Assembly: GCA_948146395.1 (NCBI GenBank)
Contig: OX411559.1
Location: 34,428,215-34,492,214 of the forward strand
DNA length: 64,000 bases
DNA from: Fragum whitleyi
Lineage: Eukaryota; Mollusca; Bivalvia; Cardiida; Cardiidae
Reading direction: 5' to 3'
The notes beneath the pieces are model-generated. The model searched no databases, was not told the origin of the DNA, and saw only the letters and a list, made by a program, of their open reading frames with translations. A program made the position numbers and the translations under genes. Positions within the stretch are counted from its first letter, which is position 1. The number at the start of each line of letters is the position of its first letter. Shown piece after piece: positions 35,655-45,561 of the stretch.

Positions 35655-35934
35655 AGGATTGATTGATTGAATGGAGTTTTACGCCGCTTTCAAAAAAATT
35701 TTCAGTTATATCACGGTGGCTGGAGGACCTTACAATGGATTCCTGGTATTTCTCTCACCAGTACAACCACCACATCCTTTCCCAGCCTCCAGCTGCTATC
35801 TCACATAGGTTAACGATTATCAACCCATTGGTGAGAGACAAATAGTCAGAAAGAATGAGTGCCGCCGTGGGGAATCGAAAGCAGGACCTCAAGATTGACA
35901 ATCAGATGTAATATCAACTGCGCTGTGACTGCGG
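35655..35934 (-). mobile_element. tRNA-derived SINE with 12-bp target duplication
   Basis: The tail GATTGATTGATTG is at the low end; the degraded tRNA head (loop TTGTCAA, Asp GTC-like) is at 35860-35934. CTTTATTTCACA flanks it at 35643-35654 and 35935-35946. Confidence 0.88.
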
Positions 35935-35950
35935 CTTTATTTCACATGGA

Positions 35951-36020
35951 AACCCAATGCTGAAGGTACTCATTTGAATCGTCTCGATGAGATGTTTCAA
36001 ATGAGTACCAACAACATAGG
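35951..36020. repeat. GGTACTC palindrome, copy 2
   Basis: GGTACTCATTTGAATCGTCT against AGATGTTTCAAATGAGTACC, nearly perfect. The following CCCTCTCTATCTGTAACTCT matches the outer end of the family. Confidence 0.75.
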
Positions 36021-36759
36021 CTTTAAGCAAGGACTCATGAAATATCTAAATTTGATAACCAAAATACCCTCTCTATCTGTAACTCTGCTTGTATAACAAC
36101 ATATTTTTTTGTTAACATGAGGTTATTATATAATGCCATCAAAATTCACAAGGTAAGTGCACACCTTTTGTTAGAGCATATTCTTCAAAATATTCTAAGA
36201 TCAGCCATCAAAACTCAAAGAGTCGGTTTAAAACTAGTGTAAAAGTCTATTACTGCTTAAAATGTTTGTTTTCAGGTTATTATGAGCATATGTTTACCGA
36301 CAAACCTCATGCCTTTTAGGAAGTAAACATGGATTAATTAGTAAACTCATGTTGCTTTAACACCCAGCTTTTTTTATCACTTGAATATCCTCAGTCTAGC
36401 CCTATACACTTTATCAGTGTCTATGTCTATCATTAATATAGAGTATAAATAAAGACGTTGATCCTATTCCTGTCTTAAATTTTGTATCATCATAAATGTA
36501 TCAAGCAACGTAGTTATAAGCAAAAGTGATGATGTTTTTTCCAACTCATTAGTTTTCAATCGTTCCTATGAATCATTTTGCGATCTCTGTTTGAACACAT
36601 ACTATTGTTCTTCTTCTTATGCAATAATAGCATCAATTCACGTTTTTTCAGGCTTTAACAATTGCAGAAACCGTAAAAAAGGTTTAACACCCAGGTGTTA
36701 AACCAATTTTGGGTCTCTGCAAATATTATCGCCCTCAAAAACATAAATTAACCCTATAA
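36021..36759. other. 3' flank of TRAPPC9
   Basis: Should hold the 3' UTR and end of the minus-strand gene. I could not fix a poly(A) signal. TGTCTATGTCTATC and AAATAAAG at 36419-36454 look like a plus-strand LINE tail relic. Confidence 0.35.
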
Positions 36760-37044
36760 TCAACTGGATACTTTAACTTCGATCACAGATGAGCATTTCC
36801 AAATGTCAAGGTCACTATCACCATCTTCTGAACTCTCAGTCAAGGTCACTGGTGAGGTCAAAAGGTCACAACCTTCAGTTTTTATTGCAACAGTGTCAGC
36901 TCTCCGGTTCGGCCCTGTGACCTGATCTGTAGGTGAGGAATGATCACGTTGACGTTTGATCTTTAGTGCGAGTTCAAACTTGTATTTACCAGCGCAAGCA
37001 AACATGTACATGCAGGAATGTAGTATGGGTGTTTCTGTAGAGAT
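36760..37044 (-). CDS. TRAPPC9: TRAPPC9 last coding exon
   Basis: Ninety-four codons plus TGA at 36760-36762; phase 0 at the acceptor (TTTCAG, 37045-37050). It starts ISTETPILHSCMYMFACAGK YKFELAL. The 'CxxxFxCxGxYxxxL' pattern fits the end of TRAPPC9, where a final Ig-like strand precedes a variable tail. The tail is acidic and Ser-rich (ESSEDGDSDLDIWKCSSVIE) and ends VKVSS. Its acceptor lies within a 14-bp target duplication made by the SINE at 37055-37339, so an identical splice site exists 299 bp upstream. Confidence 0.85.
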   Translation of the reverse strand: MSTETPILHSCMYMFACAGKYKFELALKIKRQRDHSSPTDQVTGPNRRADTVAIKTEGCDLLTSPVTLTESSEDGDSDLDIWKCSSVIEVKVSS

Positions 37045-37054
37045 CTGAAATGAA

Positions 37055-37339
37055 TTTGATTTGAATTGGGGTTTTACGCGCTTTCAACAATCTTTCAGTT
37101 ATATCGCGACGACTGGAGCACCTAACGATGGATTCCTGGTATTTCTCACACCAGTACTACCATCACATCCCTTTCCTAGCCTCCAGTTGCTATTCCACAT
37201 AGGTTTACGATTATCTGCCCATTGGTGGAAGACAAATGTCGGAAAGGATAAGTGCTGCGGCCGGGGATCGAACCTGTGCGAATATAGACCCCTGGATTAG
37301 AAGTACGGCGCGCTACCAACTGCGCTATTGCCGCGGCAT
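37055..37339 (-). mobile_element. SINE with Arg-type head, inserted at a TRAPPC9 splice acceptor
   Basis: Same 3' domain as the other SINEs, but the tRNA head reads CTTCTAA in the anticodon loop (TCT, Arg-like) and carries extra bases before the B box. The target duplication AGATCTGAAATGAA is at 37041-37054 and 37340-37353. On the minus strand that is TTCATTTCAGATCT, an intron end plus the first exon bases. SINE and gene share orientation. Confidence 0.93.
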
Positions 37340-37471
37340 AGATCTGAAATGAAACAAGGTTTTCAAAACACCATTTCAGGGTTCCCCAAAACACCCTCAA
37401 AATGGGGTTTATCTACCCCCAAAGTGAAGCATGTACCCCCAATTTCTGCAAGTAGCCTTTTATGTTCTCTT

Positions 37472-37718
37472 TTAACCCTTGTCATGCTGAATAAATTTTG
37501 GCTAAAAGATTTCATCAAAATCAAAGGGCAAAAAGCACTGAAATTACCAACTATAGGTCAATTTTGATATGAAAATCTACATCTATCGACAATTCTGGTT
37601 TGAAAGTGAGAAATAGGTGGTGTAGACTAACATCAGACTGCACATATGAGCAGGCTGATGTATGTCTATAGCTCCTGCCAAAGCAGGAATATTCCAGGTT
37701 CAGCATGACAAGGGTCAA
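37472..37718. mobile_element. TTAA-CCCTTGTCATGCTGAA MITE, copy 1
   Basis: The left end TTAACCCTTGTCATGCTGAA is matched inverted by TTCAGCATGACAAGGGTCAA. Inside, a hairpin (CATCAGACTGCACATA with GCAGGCTGATG) precedes AGCTCCTGCCAAAGCAGGAA. Lies in the intron before the last TRAPPC9 exon. Its right end is the apparent source of the 32941-34250 array. Confidence 0.82.
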
Positions 37719-37841
37719 GAGGCAATACATGCATGCTTTCAAACAATGTTTTTTTACCGCCAATTTTGAGAAGCAATGGAAACACTTCATTTCAATTTAT
37801 AAATTGCTGTTGAAAATAAAGCAAGAGGCACTTGATAAACT

Positions 37842-38400
37842 CAAAAGCTGTGTTTGTGAAACACAAATGCCCCAAAACCTTTTTTTTCCAGAAATTTGGC
37901 CTTGACAATTAACCTTGAACTTTGTCACATGGCCTTGACTTAAATATCAGCAGATATATGTGAATGACATCTTTGTTCATGTCAAAAAGGAACATTGTTT
38001 ATTGAGTATGCTTGAAGTACCTAATAAGCAATTTGAATTTTTTAAAAAAAAAGGTTTTCGAACATCTGACCTTGGTAAATGACCTTGACCTTATCACATG
38101 ACCTTGGCATCAGCAGACGTATACCATTTTACATCATCAACATGCCAAATATGAACATTGTGTCTTAAGTAGGCTTAAAATAGTTGATGTTTTGAATATT
38201 TGACCTTGGAAAATGACATTGACCTCATCACATGACTTTATCTTGGTATCAGCATTGAGATCTATAATCACGCCAAAAATAAACATTGTATCTTGAATAG
38301 ACTCGAAGTAAATGCAAATGCATAGATTTTTGGTAAAGTTTTTGAATGTTCTTCTTGGTATATGACCTAGACCTTATCATATGACCTCATTTAACATTCC
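37842..38400 (+). mobile_element. Helentron-like element, ATGCCCC type, 3'-truncated
   Basis: Start TGTGTTTGTGAAACACAAAT GCCCC (5' hairpin plus end motif), then degenerate units with GACCTTGACCTTATCACATG ACCTTG and ATCAGCAGA. The 3' GACA tract and CGGGGGCAT hairpin are absent. Confidence 0.7.
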
Positions 38401-38525
38401 AACCCTAGAGGGATCACCAATTTCTTTAAAAAGCCTTTAATTGCAGTCCAATAGTTCTTTATCACAGTCTTATTGTGAGAACCATTCTACTAACATTAAT
38501 TAAAACTGAGTAAGACGATACTCAC

Positions 38526-38650
38526 CTGAGAAAATGTTTTACATTCCGCCCCTAGAGGTATCACCAACTGACTTGTACCGCCTTCCAGCCTTCCATTATC
38601 ACAGTCTTGCAAACAACATATACATAACACACCCTCCCCAGTGTTAATAT
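38526..38650 (-). CDS. TRAPPC9: TRAPPC9 internal exon
   Basis: 125 bp between TTTGTAG and CAG|GTGAGT. Taking G from the previous exon it reads D-INTGEGVLCICCLQDCDNGR, then LEGGTSQLVIPLGAECKTFS Q, and ends in phase 0. 'xxDxxNGR' followed by a short polar loop fits the region preceding the final Ig-like strand of TRAPPC9. No stops in frame; both neighbours join in phase. Confidence 0.8.
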
Positions 38651-39014
38651 CTACAAACAGGAGTTATTGGCAAGCTTAATTATGCTGATAAAATTGAAAT
38701 ATCCACGATGTTTACGTTCTTAAATCTGTTAGCCTGCGATATCAAACAAAAGCACTTCCCACAGGTGCCAAGCTCAGCTGTATGTGCTGGATAATGCAAA
38801 AAATGTAAGTCGAAAAAGGGCATAATTCTTACAGAAATACTTCAGAGTTATCCCCCTTGATTGTCTGGATAGTTTCTTCCATGGTGTACACACACGCCAA
38901 GTTTCACGAATTTATCTTCAATAACAACAGATATATGCAAGGGCGTAACTCCCATTACGCAATTTACGCAAGTGCGTAAAAGAAATAATCCTCTGTAGAT
39001 CAATGTCGTTGAAA

Positions 39015-39074
39015 AATGATCAAAGCATCGAAACTACAGCTGATTCAAGCTGTAGTTACGATGATTTGATCATT
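39015..39074. repeat. Hairpin with GAAACTACAGCTGATTC core
   Basis: AATGATCAAAGCATCG pairs with CGATGATTTGATCATT, and AACTACAGCTGA with the inverted TCAAGCTGTAGTT. Third member of the CGTAACTACAGCTT hairpins; in a TRAPPC9 intron. Confidence 0.75.
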
Positions 39075-39541
39075 CACCAACACTCAAATCGTAAAAAGTG
39101 AGCGGACTTTATCCTATATCGCCTTCTGAATGCGTACAAATTTCCAAGTCCAAGATACGCCTATGTTATTCATTATAGCCTTCTGAGTTCATACAAATTT
39201 CAAAGTCCTAGATACGCCTATGATATGATCAAGCTAAATGTTTGTCACGCCAACATCAAAACTGATGTGAATGCCTTAAATTGCTGATGCCAATACCAAA
39301 GCTATAGTAAAACCTCAGGTTTCTCTGAAACAGCAAAGCTCAAAACTTTAAGGACATGAAGAAACTGCTTATAACATGAAACTTCTTCATTTTCTGCTAA
39401 GCTTTTTGCCAAGCTTCAATGATTTAATATACCAATACTCTAATCAGATTTAACTAATTTTATGCACCATTGATAGAAATATACGCCTTGAATATATAAC
39501 AACATACAATATCAGTCATTATAAAAGAAAGCTTTGCATAT

Positions 39542-39622
39542 ATATTGATGGCTCAGCGCATAACAGTGGTTAATGCCTAGAAACATATAGGTAGTTATAA
39601 CTGTTTTGTGTCGAACCATCGA
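39542..39622. repeat. GGCTCAGCGC hairpin, copy 2
   Basis: ATTGATGGCTCAGCGCATAA CAGT pairs with CTGTTTTGTGTCGAACCATC; several mismatches. Confidence 0.75.
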
Positions 39623-39743
39623 TATAACTCGAGTTTTAAATTCTGCAATGTTATTACTAAAAAATTCATCTCAATGAAATATTTCTAATGAGTTTGGCAA
39701 TATAGCGTAATACTGGATATCTAGTGAATGTATTACAAAGTAT

Positions 39744-39824
39744 ATTGATGGCTCAGCATGAAATAGTTGTAACTGCATATATGTTTATAGGCAGTTACAG
39801 CTGTTTTGCACTGAGCCATCAATG
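39744..39824. repeat. GGCTCAGCGC hairpin, copy 3
   Basis: ATTGATGGCTCAGCATGAAA TAGTTGTAACTGC pairs with GCAGTTACAGCTGTTTTGCA CTGAGCCATCAAT. About 120 bp from copy 2 in the same orientation. Confidence 0.8.
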
Positions 39825-39829
39825 TGGTA

Positions 39830-39890
39830 TAATAAATCTTATCAGATAAAATATTGACTTCAGCCCTTATTTCCAACATGTCTCCAAAGT
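39830..39890 (-). pseudogene. TRAPPC9: Partial tandem duplicate of the adjacent TRAPPC9 exon, donor lost
   Basis: The sequence repeats the end of exon 39912-40016 and its donor region with a 69-bp offset. It encodes FGDMLEIRAEVNILSD compared with VGDMLEIRAGVNILS in the exon. The donor is ATCTGATAAG instead of ATCTGGTAAG, so GT is lost. It should stay in the intron. Confidence 0.8.
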
Positions 39891-39911
39891 ATGTGATATA
39901 ATAAATCTTAC

Positions 39912-40016
39912 CAGATAAAATATTGACTCCTGCCCTAATTTCCAACATGTCTCCAACATTATAATCCAGGGCACCGATATGAAATGGGGAGTATAGGGAA
40001 CCATTTAAATGGATAT
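39912..40016 (-). CDS. TRAPPC9: TRAPPC9 internal exon
   Basis: 105 bp, acceptor TTTTGCAG, donor TCTG|GTAAGA. With the preceding G it reads D-IHLNGSLYSPFHIGALDYNV, then GDMLEIRAGVNILS. Joined to the upstream exon this gives SPVSW-DIHLNGSLY. The 'W-[DE]-(x)-NG' followed by 'VGxxLxxxxxV' matches the Ig-like repeat of TRAPPC9/Trs120. Phase 2-in, 1-out. Its 5' donor half is duplicated nearby at 39830-39890. Confidence 0.85.
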
Positions 40017-40119
40017 CTGCAAAACACCAAGAAACAAATAAAACTCAACTTGTCAAAATACATTATGGATTTCCAAAATGTGATTACTTGTAGTGAAGAG
40101 ACAAACCTGTACAATTCTA

Positions 40120-40371
40120 TTAACCCTTGTCAAGCTGAATTTCAATAAATTTTGGCTAAAAATTTTCATCAAAATCAAAGGGCAAAAAGCACTGAAAGTG
40201 CCAACTGTAGGTCAATCTTTATTTGAAAAACTAAATCTATTGACAATTAAGTTTGAAAATGAGAAACAGGTGGTGTAGACTAACATCAGACTGCACATTT
40301 GTGCAGGCTGATGTGTGTCTATAGCTCCTGCCAAAGCAGGAATATTCCGGGTTCAGCATGACAAGGGTTAA
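40120..40371. mobile_element. TTAA-CCCTTGTCAAGCTGAA MITE, copy 2
   Basis: Exact TTAA at both ends. CCCTTGTCAAGCTGAA is matched inverted by TTCAGCATGACAAGGG. The body AATAAATTTTGGCTAAAA, ATCAAAGGGCAAAAAGCACT and the hairpin CAGACTGCACATTTGTGCAG agree closely with 37472-37718. Confidence 0.88.
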
Positions 40372-40580
40372 GTAATTAAATTAATTATCTTATTGTATTG
40401 TCATATTTTTTCCTTAGAATGAAAGGCACCTTCAATCTTTGACATAAATGGGTCAATTTCTATACAATAGTGCCAGGGTCACAAAATATACGCCACATAT
40501 GGCAGAATATCACAGAACACTGATAATATGTACAAGGTCAGGTGACTAGGAAAATTCTGTGTCAAGACAACCATTGACCC

Positions 40581-40745
40581 TTAAGGTAGGGAATCTGTAA
40601 TAGCTCTACAACATTTATGAAGTAATTAACTTTAACAGTGTTAACCGAGGTTTACTAACGATTTTCATTAGGAAACCTTGGTCAACATCGTGAAAGATCA
40701 TAAGTTCCAAAATGTTGTGGAACTATTACGGGTCCACTACCTTAA
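40581..40745. mobile_element. Palindromic TTAAGGTA MITE, copy 2
   Basis: TTAAGGTAGGGAATCTGTAA TAG pairs with CTATTACGGGTCCACTACCT TAA, and GTTAACCGAGGTTTACTAA with TTAGGAAACCTTGGTCAAC. TTAA at both ends. Confidence 0.82.
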
Positions 40746-40844
40746 GCGCGCAATTGAGTCATAGTTTACTCAGGTTACAAAATGCAACTTATCCTAACTT
40801 TTATGTTGGCAATCGATTCACCATATTTGTTTCACCATATTTGT

Positions 40845-41253
40845 ACCCCAAATTAGAGTCAAACATGTAGCCTCTGGAGTGCAAAAAGTTTTTTTTTTTA
40901 TAAAATTTGACCTCTTGACCTCATTTTTTACCAAATTCCAAACTCATCTGATTTATCACGTAAACAAACATTCTGACCAGGTTTCAAGACATTTTGGCCA
41001 AAAATGTGGCCTCTAGAGTGCCCACAAGGTTTTTCTAAGATTTGAACCCTTGACCTCATTTTTTACCCCATTCATCCCATTTTTTTACCTTGACCGAGAT
41101 TTAATAAAAAGATATACATCCTTACCAAGTTTCAAGACATTTGGGCCAAAAAATGTGACCTCTTGAGTTCACACAAAATGTTGACACACGCCGGACACCA
41201 GATACAGTTAGATCCAAATAGCTCACCATGATTACTTTGTGCTTGGGTGAGCT
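40845..41253 (+). mobile_element. Helentron-like element, GGGCC type, 5'-truncated
   Basis: Two to three worn 145-bp units (TGTGGCCTCTAGAGTGC, CAAGGTTTTTCTAAGATTTG), a short ACACGCCGGACACC tract, then AGCTCACCATGATTACTTTG TGCTTGGGTGAGCTAAA as the 3' end. Confidence 0.72.
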
Positions 41254-41262
41254 AAATAAACC

Positions 41263-43027
41263 CTTTGCTGTTTAATCCCTGCTTTTTATGTGCCTGTGAT
41301 TTTATGATTGAGGAAACATTGTGAAACTAGAAAGCCATGAATGGCTTGAGTCGCTCCACAGGCTTGAAATTCTTGTAAAAGCAAATAAATGTTTTGACTA
41401 GATTTTGAGATATTTGGGGTTCTACTGATGTTGAAAATGATTTTCAAAGTTTGAACTATATACAGAATAGAGAAATGACCTCCGCTCTTAAAAGACATAT
41501 TTCTCATCAAATCAAAATGAATTTTGGCTGCATGATAATGGGTTACACAAAGATCATACCAAAACTTTTTGATTCATATCCATCAGTTACATTCTGAGAA
41601 AATGATTTTCATAGTTTCCACTATTCAACTCATTGAGAAATGACCTCCACCCATAAAATGCATATTGTTCATCTGATCACCATGATTTTTTGTAGACTGA
41701 CAAAGGGTCACCCAAGGATCATTCCAGTGAAATTTGGTTGATATCCATGAGTTACTTTCTGAGAAAATGATTTTCAAAATTTCCACTATATAACATATAG
41801 AGAAATGACCTCCGCCCATAAAATGCATATTTTTCATCCGATCACAATGATTTTTTGTAGACTGTTAAAGGGTCACTCAAGGATCATTCCAGTGAAATTT
41901 GGTTGATATCCATGAGTAACATTCTGAGAAAATGATTTCAAAGTTTCCACTATATAACATATAGAGAAATGACCTCCACCCATAAAAAGCATATTTTCCA
42001 TCCAATCACAATGAATTTTTGTAGACTGTTAAAGGGTCACTCGAGGATCATTCCAGTGAAATTTGGTTGATATACACCACTTGAATTCTGAGAAAATGAT
42101 TTTCAAAGTTTCCACTATATAACATATAGAGAAATGACCTCCGCCAATAAAATACATATTTTTTATTCTGATCACAATAATTTTTGGTAGACTTATAAAG
42201 GGTCACCCAAGGACCCTTCATGTAAGATTTGGTTGATATCTATCAGTTAGATTCTGAGAAAATGATTTTCAAAGTTTCCACTATATAACATATAGAGAAA
42301 TGACCTCTGCCCATAAAAAATATATTTTTCATCCAATCACAATATTTTTTTGTAGACTGATAAAGGATCACCCAAGGATCATTCTTGTAAAATTTGGTTG
42401 ATATCTATAAGTTAGTTTCTGAGAAAATGATTTTCAAAGTTTCCACTATATAACATATAGAGAAATGACCTCCGCCCATAAAATACCTATTTTTCATCTG
42501 ATCACAATAATTTTTTGTAGACTGATAAAGGGTCACCCAAGGATCAGTCATGTAAAATTTAATAGGTATCCATCAATTTGAATCTGAGAAAATTCACTTT
42601 TTACCATATTTGGAAATTAGCCACGCCCATTAAATCCATGTTTTTCATTGGATCAAAATTCCTTGAACAACTTTGAAAGAGGGTCACCCAAGGATCATTC
42701 CTGTGAAGTTTGGTTGAAATCCATCCAGTAGTTTCTGAGGAGAAGATTTTTAAAGAAAAAGTTTACGACCGGACGCACGGACGCACAGACGCACGGACGG
42801 ACAGACGGACGCACGACGGACACAACGCCATGACAATAGCCCCAGTGGCTTTCAGCCAGTGGAGCTAAAAACAAGAAATTGCTTCTGACAAGCAATTTCT
42901 TCTTTTTCCACACTATTTTCTACCCTACAGAATGGTTATTTTTCAAATTAAATCCACTTTAAATTTTTGTCTACAAAACCTTTGAATTTGGACAGGTCTT
43001 AACGTTTCTAAAACAGGAAAGTGTTAA
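41263..43027. mobile_element. TTAA-type hairpin MITE split by a large insertion, copy 2
   Basis: The left part 41263-41326 (CCCTTTGCTGTTTAATCCCT... ACATTGTGAAA) and right part 42867-43027 (AAGAAATTGCTTCTGACAAG... AACAGGAAAGTGTTAA) together equal the intact copy at 48509-48737. The break is at the base of the central hairpin. Confidence 0.82.
41327..42866 (+). mobile_element. Helentron-like element, AAAGCCATGAATGGCTT type, about 8 units
   Basis: Start CTAGAAAGCCATGAATGGCT T (5' hairpin), then GAGTCGCTCCACAGGC. The core is about 164-bp units: GAGAAATGACCTCCGCCCAT, TTCATCCGATCACAAT, AAAGGGTCACCCAAGGATCA, AAAATGATTTTCAAAGTTTC. A GACGCACGGACGGACAGACG tract follows, then a hairpin CCAGTGGCTTTCAGCCAGTG and GAGCTAAAA. 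The 3' GTGGAGC is the complement of 5' GCTCCAC. Confidence 0.85.
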
Positions 43028-43485
43028 AAAGCATTTCCAAATCAAAACATAACTAGAGCACCTATGTGTACCTTCGCTCGGCTGTTGAGTGCTGGATGTT
43101 GAAAAATATCTTAGTCGAAAGAGGTGCATAGTTCGCACAAAATGCATCAAGATTTGTCTTCCTTGATAGTACAGGTTGCTCTTTCGATGGTGAACATGTG
43201 TGCAAAATTTCAAGTGAATTTCTTCAGTAGAACCAGAAATATCACAAAATGTCAAAGTTTTTGCACAACCACGGCAACAACAATGACGCCTACACAAAGG
43301 CTAAAGCAATACCTCTGGTTTTCCCTGAAACAGCCAAGCTAAAAATAGGACAATCTGGGGTAACAAGATATGCACTTACAGATCCATCAGGATAGAAAAG
43401 AGAAGATGATAAGATGATACCAATATAAAATCACTTTTGGAGACGTAAAAACACTTGGTGAACAAGACAGGTTTGTTCCACTTAC

Positions 43486-43566
43486 CCCAGGAAACAGGCG
43501 AGACATAAACAAGTTGTTGTTGTTCTAGAGTCCATTCTAAATGTTCTATACTGGCCTTTCCATGAA
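43486..43566 (-). CDS. TRAPPC9: TRAPPC9 internal exon
   Basis: 81 bp, donor TGGG|GTAAGT; the chosen acceptor is TTTACAAG at 43567. It reads (V)HGKASIEHLEWTLEQQQLV YVSPVSW-, phase 2-in and 1-out. 'G[KR]AS.E' followed 20 residues later by 'xSPxxW' is the Trs120-type block before the next NG strand, and the exon joins in phase to 39912-40016. An alternative acceptor (TTATCAG at 43580-43586) would add PSLQ in phase 0; the first is preferred only for its length and phase with known homologues in mind. Confidence 0.78.
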
Positions 43567-43910
43567 CTTGTAAAGATGGCTGATAAATTGTCAAAGATTC
43601 AATATACATAAATGATGGTTGATTCTGTGCAAGATCTATCTATAAAACTGATGAAAAAAATTAGCTTTAGTTGTTCAAAAATGATGAAGATGAAAATGAT
43701 GATCACACAAACACTAAAACATTTTTTTTTCTTAAACACAAAAATTAGAAAAAAAAAATTCTATAGGTGTGAAAATGTGAAATCTTGTTTACTTGCCTCA
43801 GTTTAGATAATTTCAAATAGCTTAAAATGAATGAAAACAGGATATTGGATTTTGTAATTTTGCTGGTTTGGCAGAGAGATTAATTTCTCACTAATCCACT
43901 TAAAAGATTT

Positions 43911-44173
43911 TGTGACCCGTCATGCCAAAAGGGACCATCTGGGTAGTGCATAAAGTGTCGACCCTAGTCAGAATGCACGGATGGCGCAGACTGACTTGAG
44001 TCAAAACTTCTCAAAATGTGCTTATTTTCTGAACTTAGAATGATCAATCTATCTTCCAGTGAAAGAATCTTCGACATGTGACCTCTGGTTGACCTCCACT
44101 GGACCCAATCTCTTTTTCAAATTTTCCTTTTACAGAGTTCCCAGATGTTCCCCTTTTTGCCTGACAGGTCACA
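43911..44173. mobile_element. MITE with TGTGACC-CATCTGGG terminal repeats, copy 1
   Basis: TGTGACCCGTCATGCCAAAA GGGACCATCTGGG at the left against CCCAGATGTTCCCCTTTTTG CCTGACAGGTCACA at the right. Inside: GACCCTAGTCAGAATGCACG and its inverted partner. Copy 2 at 61692-61925. Confidence 0.8.
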
Positions 44174-44423
44174 TTTAAGAAAACTTTTTGAATTGACTGT
44201 TACACCAGAAAGGATACAATATTCCATCGGATGTCTACAAAGGTGGCAAGATACTGACTAAAACTGTTGATTTTATCACTGGTTTTGATGGGCTGACATC
44301 TTTCTATTTGTACATTGATTCTGAAACAAATAAAGCATTACATCTCATTTGCTTCACAACAAGTTTGTACATGGTTTTCCATATACAACACCCGATGATC
44401 CCACAAATAATTTAATTTACAAT

Positions 44424-44588
44424 CAAGATGTGTTTGTGAAACACGAATGCCCCCGTAACAGCGATCTCTGGATAAGGCAAAGGCTAAGTTTTTGGTTAAG
44501 TTTTCGGACAGACGGACAGACAGACAGACAGGCAGACAGACGGACATGAGTAAAACAATATGCCCCCGATCTCTCGATACGGGGGCAT
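44424..44588 (+). mobile_element. Minimal Helentron-like element, ATGCCCCCG type, core deleted
   Basis: Only 165 bp: CAAGATGTGTTTGTGAAACA CGAATGCCCCCG, a short linker with AAGTTTTCGGACAGACGGAC and (GACA)n, then ATGCCCCCGATCTCTCGATA CGGGGGCAT. Nearly the whole tandem core is missing; both ends are intact. Confidence 0.85.
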
Positions 44589-44724
44589 AAAAAATGTGAC
44601 TGTGACCTTTGACTTACAGCCAGAAATCCTGAGGGAATATTCCTTAAAAATTTATTATGAAATCTATCCATAAATCTAGAAGTTAGGCTCATGATGTTAA
44701 CTTGACGTTCAGTTTTACCTTCAC

Positions 44725-44764
44725 CTTTGAGATACAGAAATATTTCCTTCAATTCAATGAACAC
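44725..44764 (-). CDS. Candidate TRAPPC9 mini-exon (weak)
   Basis: Forty bases between GATTAACAG and AAAG|GTGAAG read VFIELKEIFLYLK and leave G, which pairs in phase with the TT at the start of exon 43486-43566. However its start is phase 0 while exon 47565-47675 ends in phase 2, so another exon would still be needed. The peptide shows no clear TRAPPC9 match. May be chance. Confidence 0.2.
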
Positions 44765-44813
44765 CTGTTAATCAAAATAACCAAATATGTTAAAAAATCT
44801 ACGAATTGAAGTG

Positions 44814-45364
44814 AGGCTGTGTGTAACATTTCCAACAATTTGATACAGTAAAACTTGTGTTAAGCGACCAATAAGGGGACCACCAAAAAGCAGTCGTTTA
44901 TGGGAATTGTCGCTTAATACAAAATATCATGATAAATGTGAGTGTTCATTTTGATGGAATTAAAGATCGTCGGTCAAGTCGTACTGAATCCTAATGATGT
45001 ACAAACCCATTAGAATCGTCTTATTGAGACGATTCTAATGGGCTTCAACATCATTAGATTCAATAATTACAACTTTTTCGTTAAGAATGTCATCTTTTTC
45101 AGAGAATTTGCTTACAGTGAAGGGACTTTTTACGGTGGTAGCTTAAAAGAATTGGTCGCTTAATAGACGTGGTCGCTCGAGCAATATCGACGGTATGTGT
45201 AAAAGGAGCAAAAATGAGCAGCCAAGAAACTCCTACAGTGCAATTAGAATATTGTCTGACTGTCTAAGATTAATTGAGATCTTGTCTATCTACCAAGTGC
45301 TTAGAGAATTCTTCGGTCAGACTGCGCACTTTCGAAATTGTTGAAAATGTCACGCCCAGGCTCA
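44814..45364. mobile_element. Foldback MITE (GAGCCTGTGCGTGA type) with a nested MITE
   Basis: The degenerate left end GTGAGGCTGTGTGTAACATT TCCAACAATTT and right end AAATTGTTGAAAATGTCACG CCCAGGCTC pair and match the arms of 34929-35174. The interval is mostly the element at 45-45.2 kb. Confidence 0.6.
44845..45195. mobile_element. Palindromic MITE, AAGCGACCACC family, copy 2
   Basis: The left half TACAGTAAAACTTGTGTTAA GCGACC and right half GGTCGCTTAATAGACGTGGT CGC are inverted. The core CCCATTAGAATCGTCTTATT GAGACGATTCTAATGGG is a near-perfect 17-bp stem. Best copy of the family. Confidence 0.8.
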
Positions 45365-45561
45365 AGTGAACAAGTCCAGAAATTCTTTTGAATTCCATCT
45401 AAAAGTGTAAGAGATATAGTCAGTGAATACCAAGCTTTTGATTATGGAGGAAGGGAACTGAGCAAGAATCTGTACATTATCTGTACAATACGGTGGCATA
45501 AATGTGACATTTGCACATTTTTTTATTTTCTGGGATTTTCGTTTTTAAAGTTATTTTTTAA

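Noticed and set aside
37260..37339. tRNA-Arg gene
   Set aside because: Same reason: it is the head of a SINE, with extra bases between the anticodon arm and the B box.
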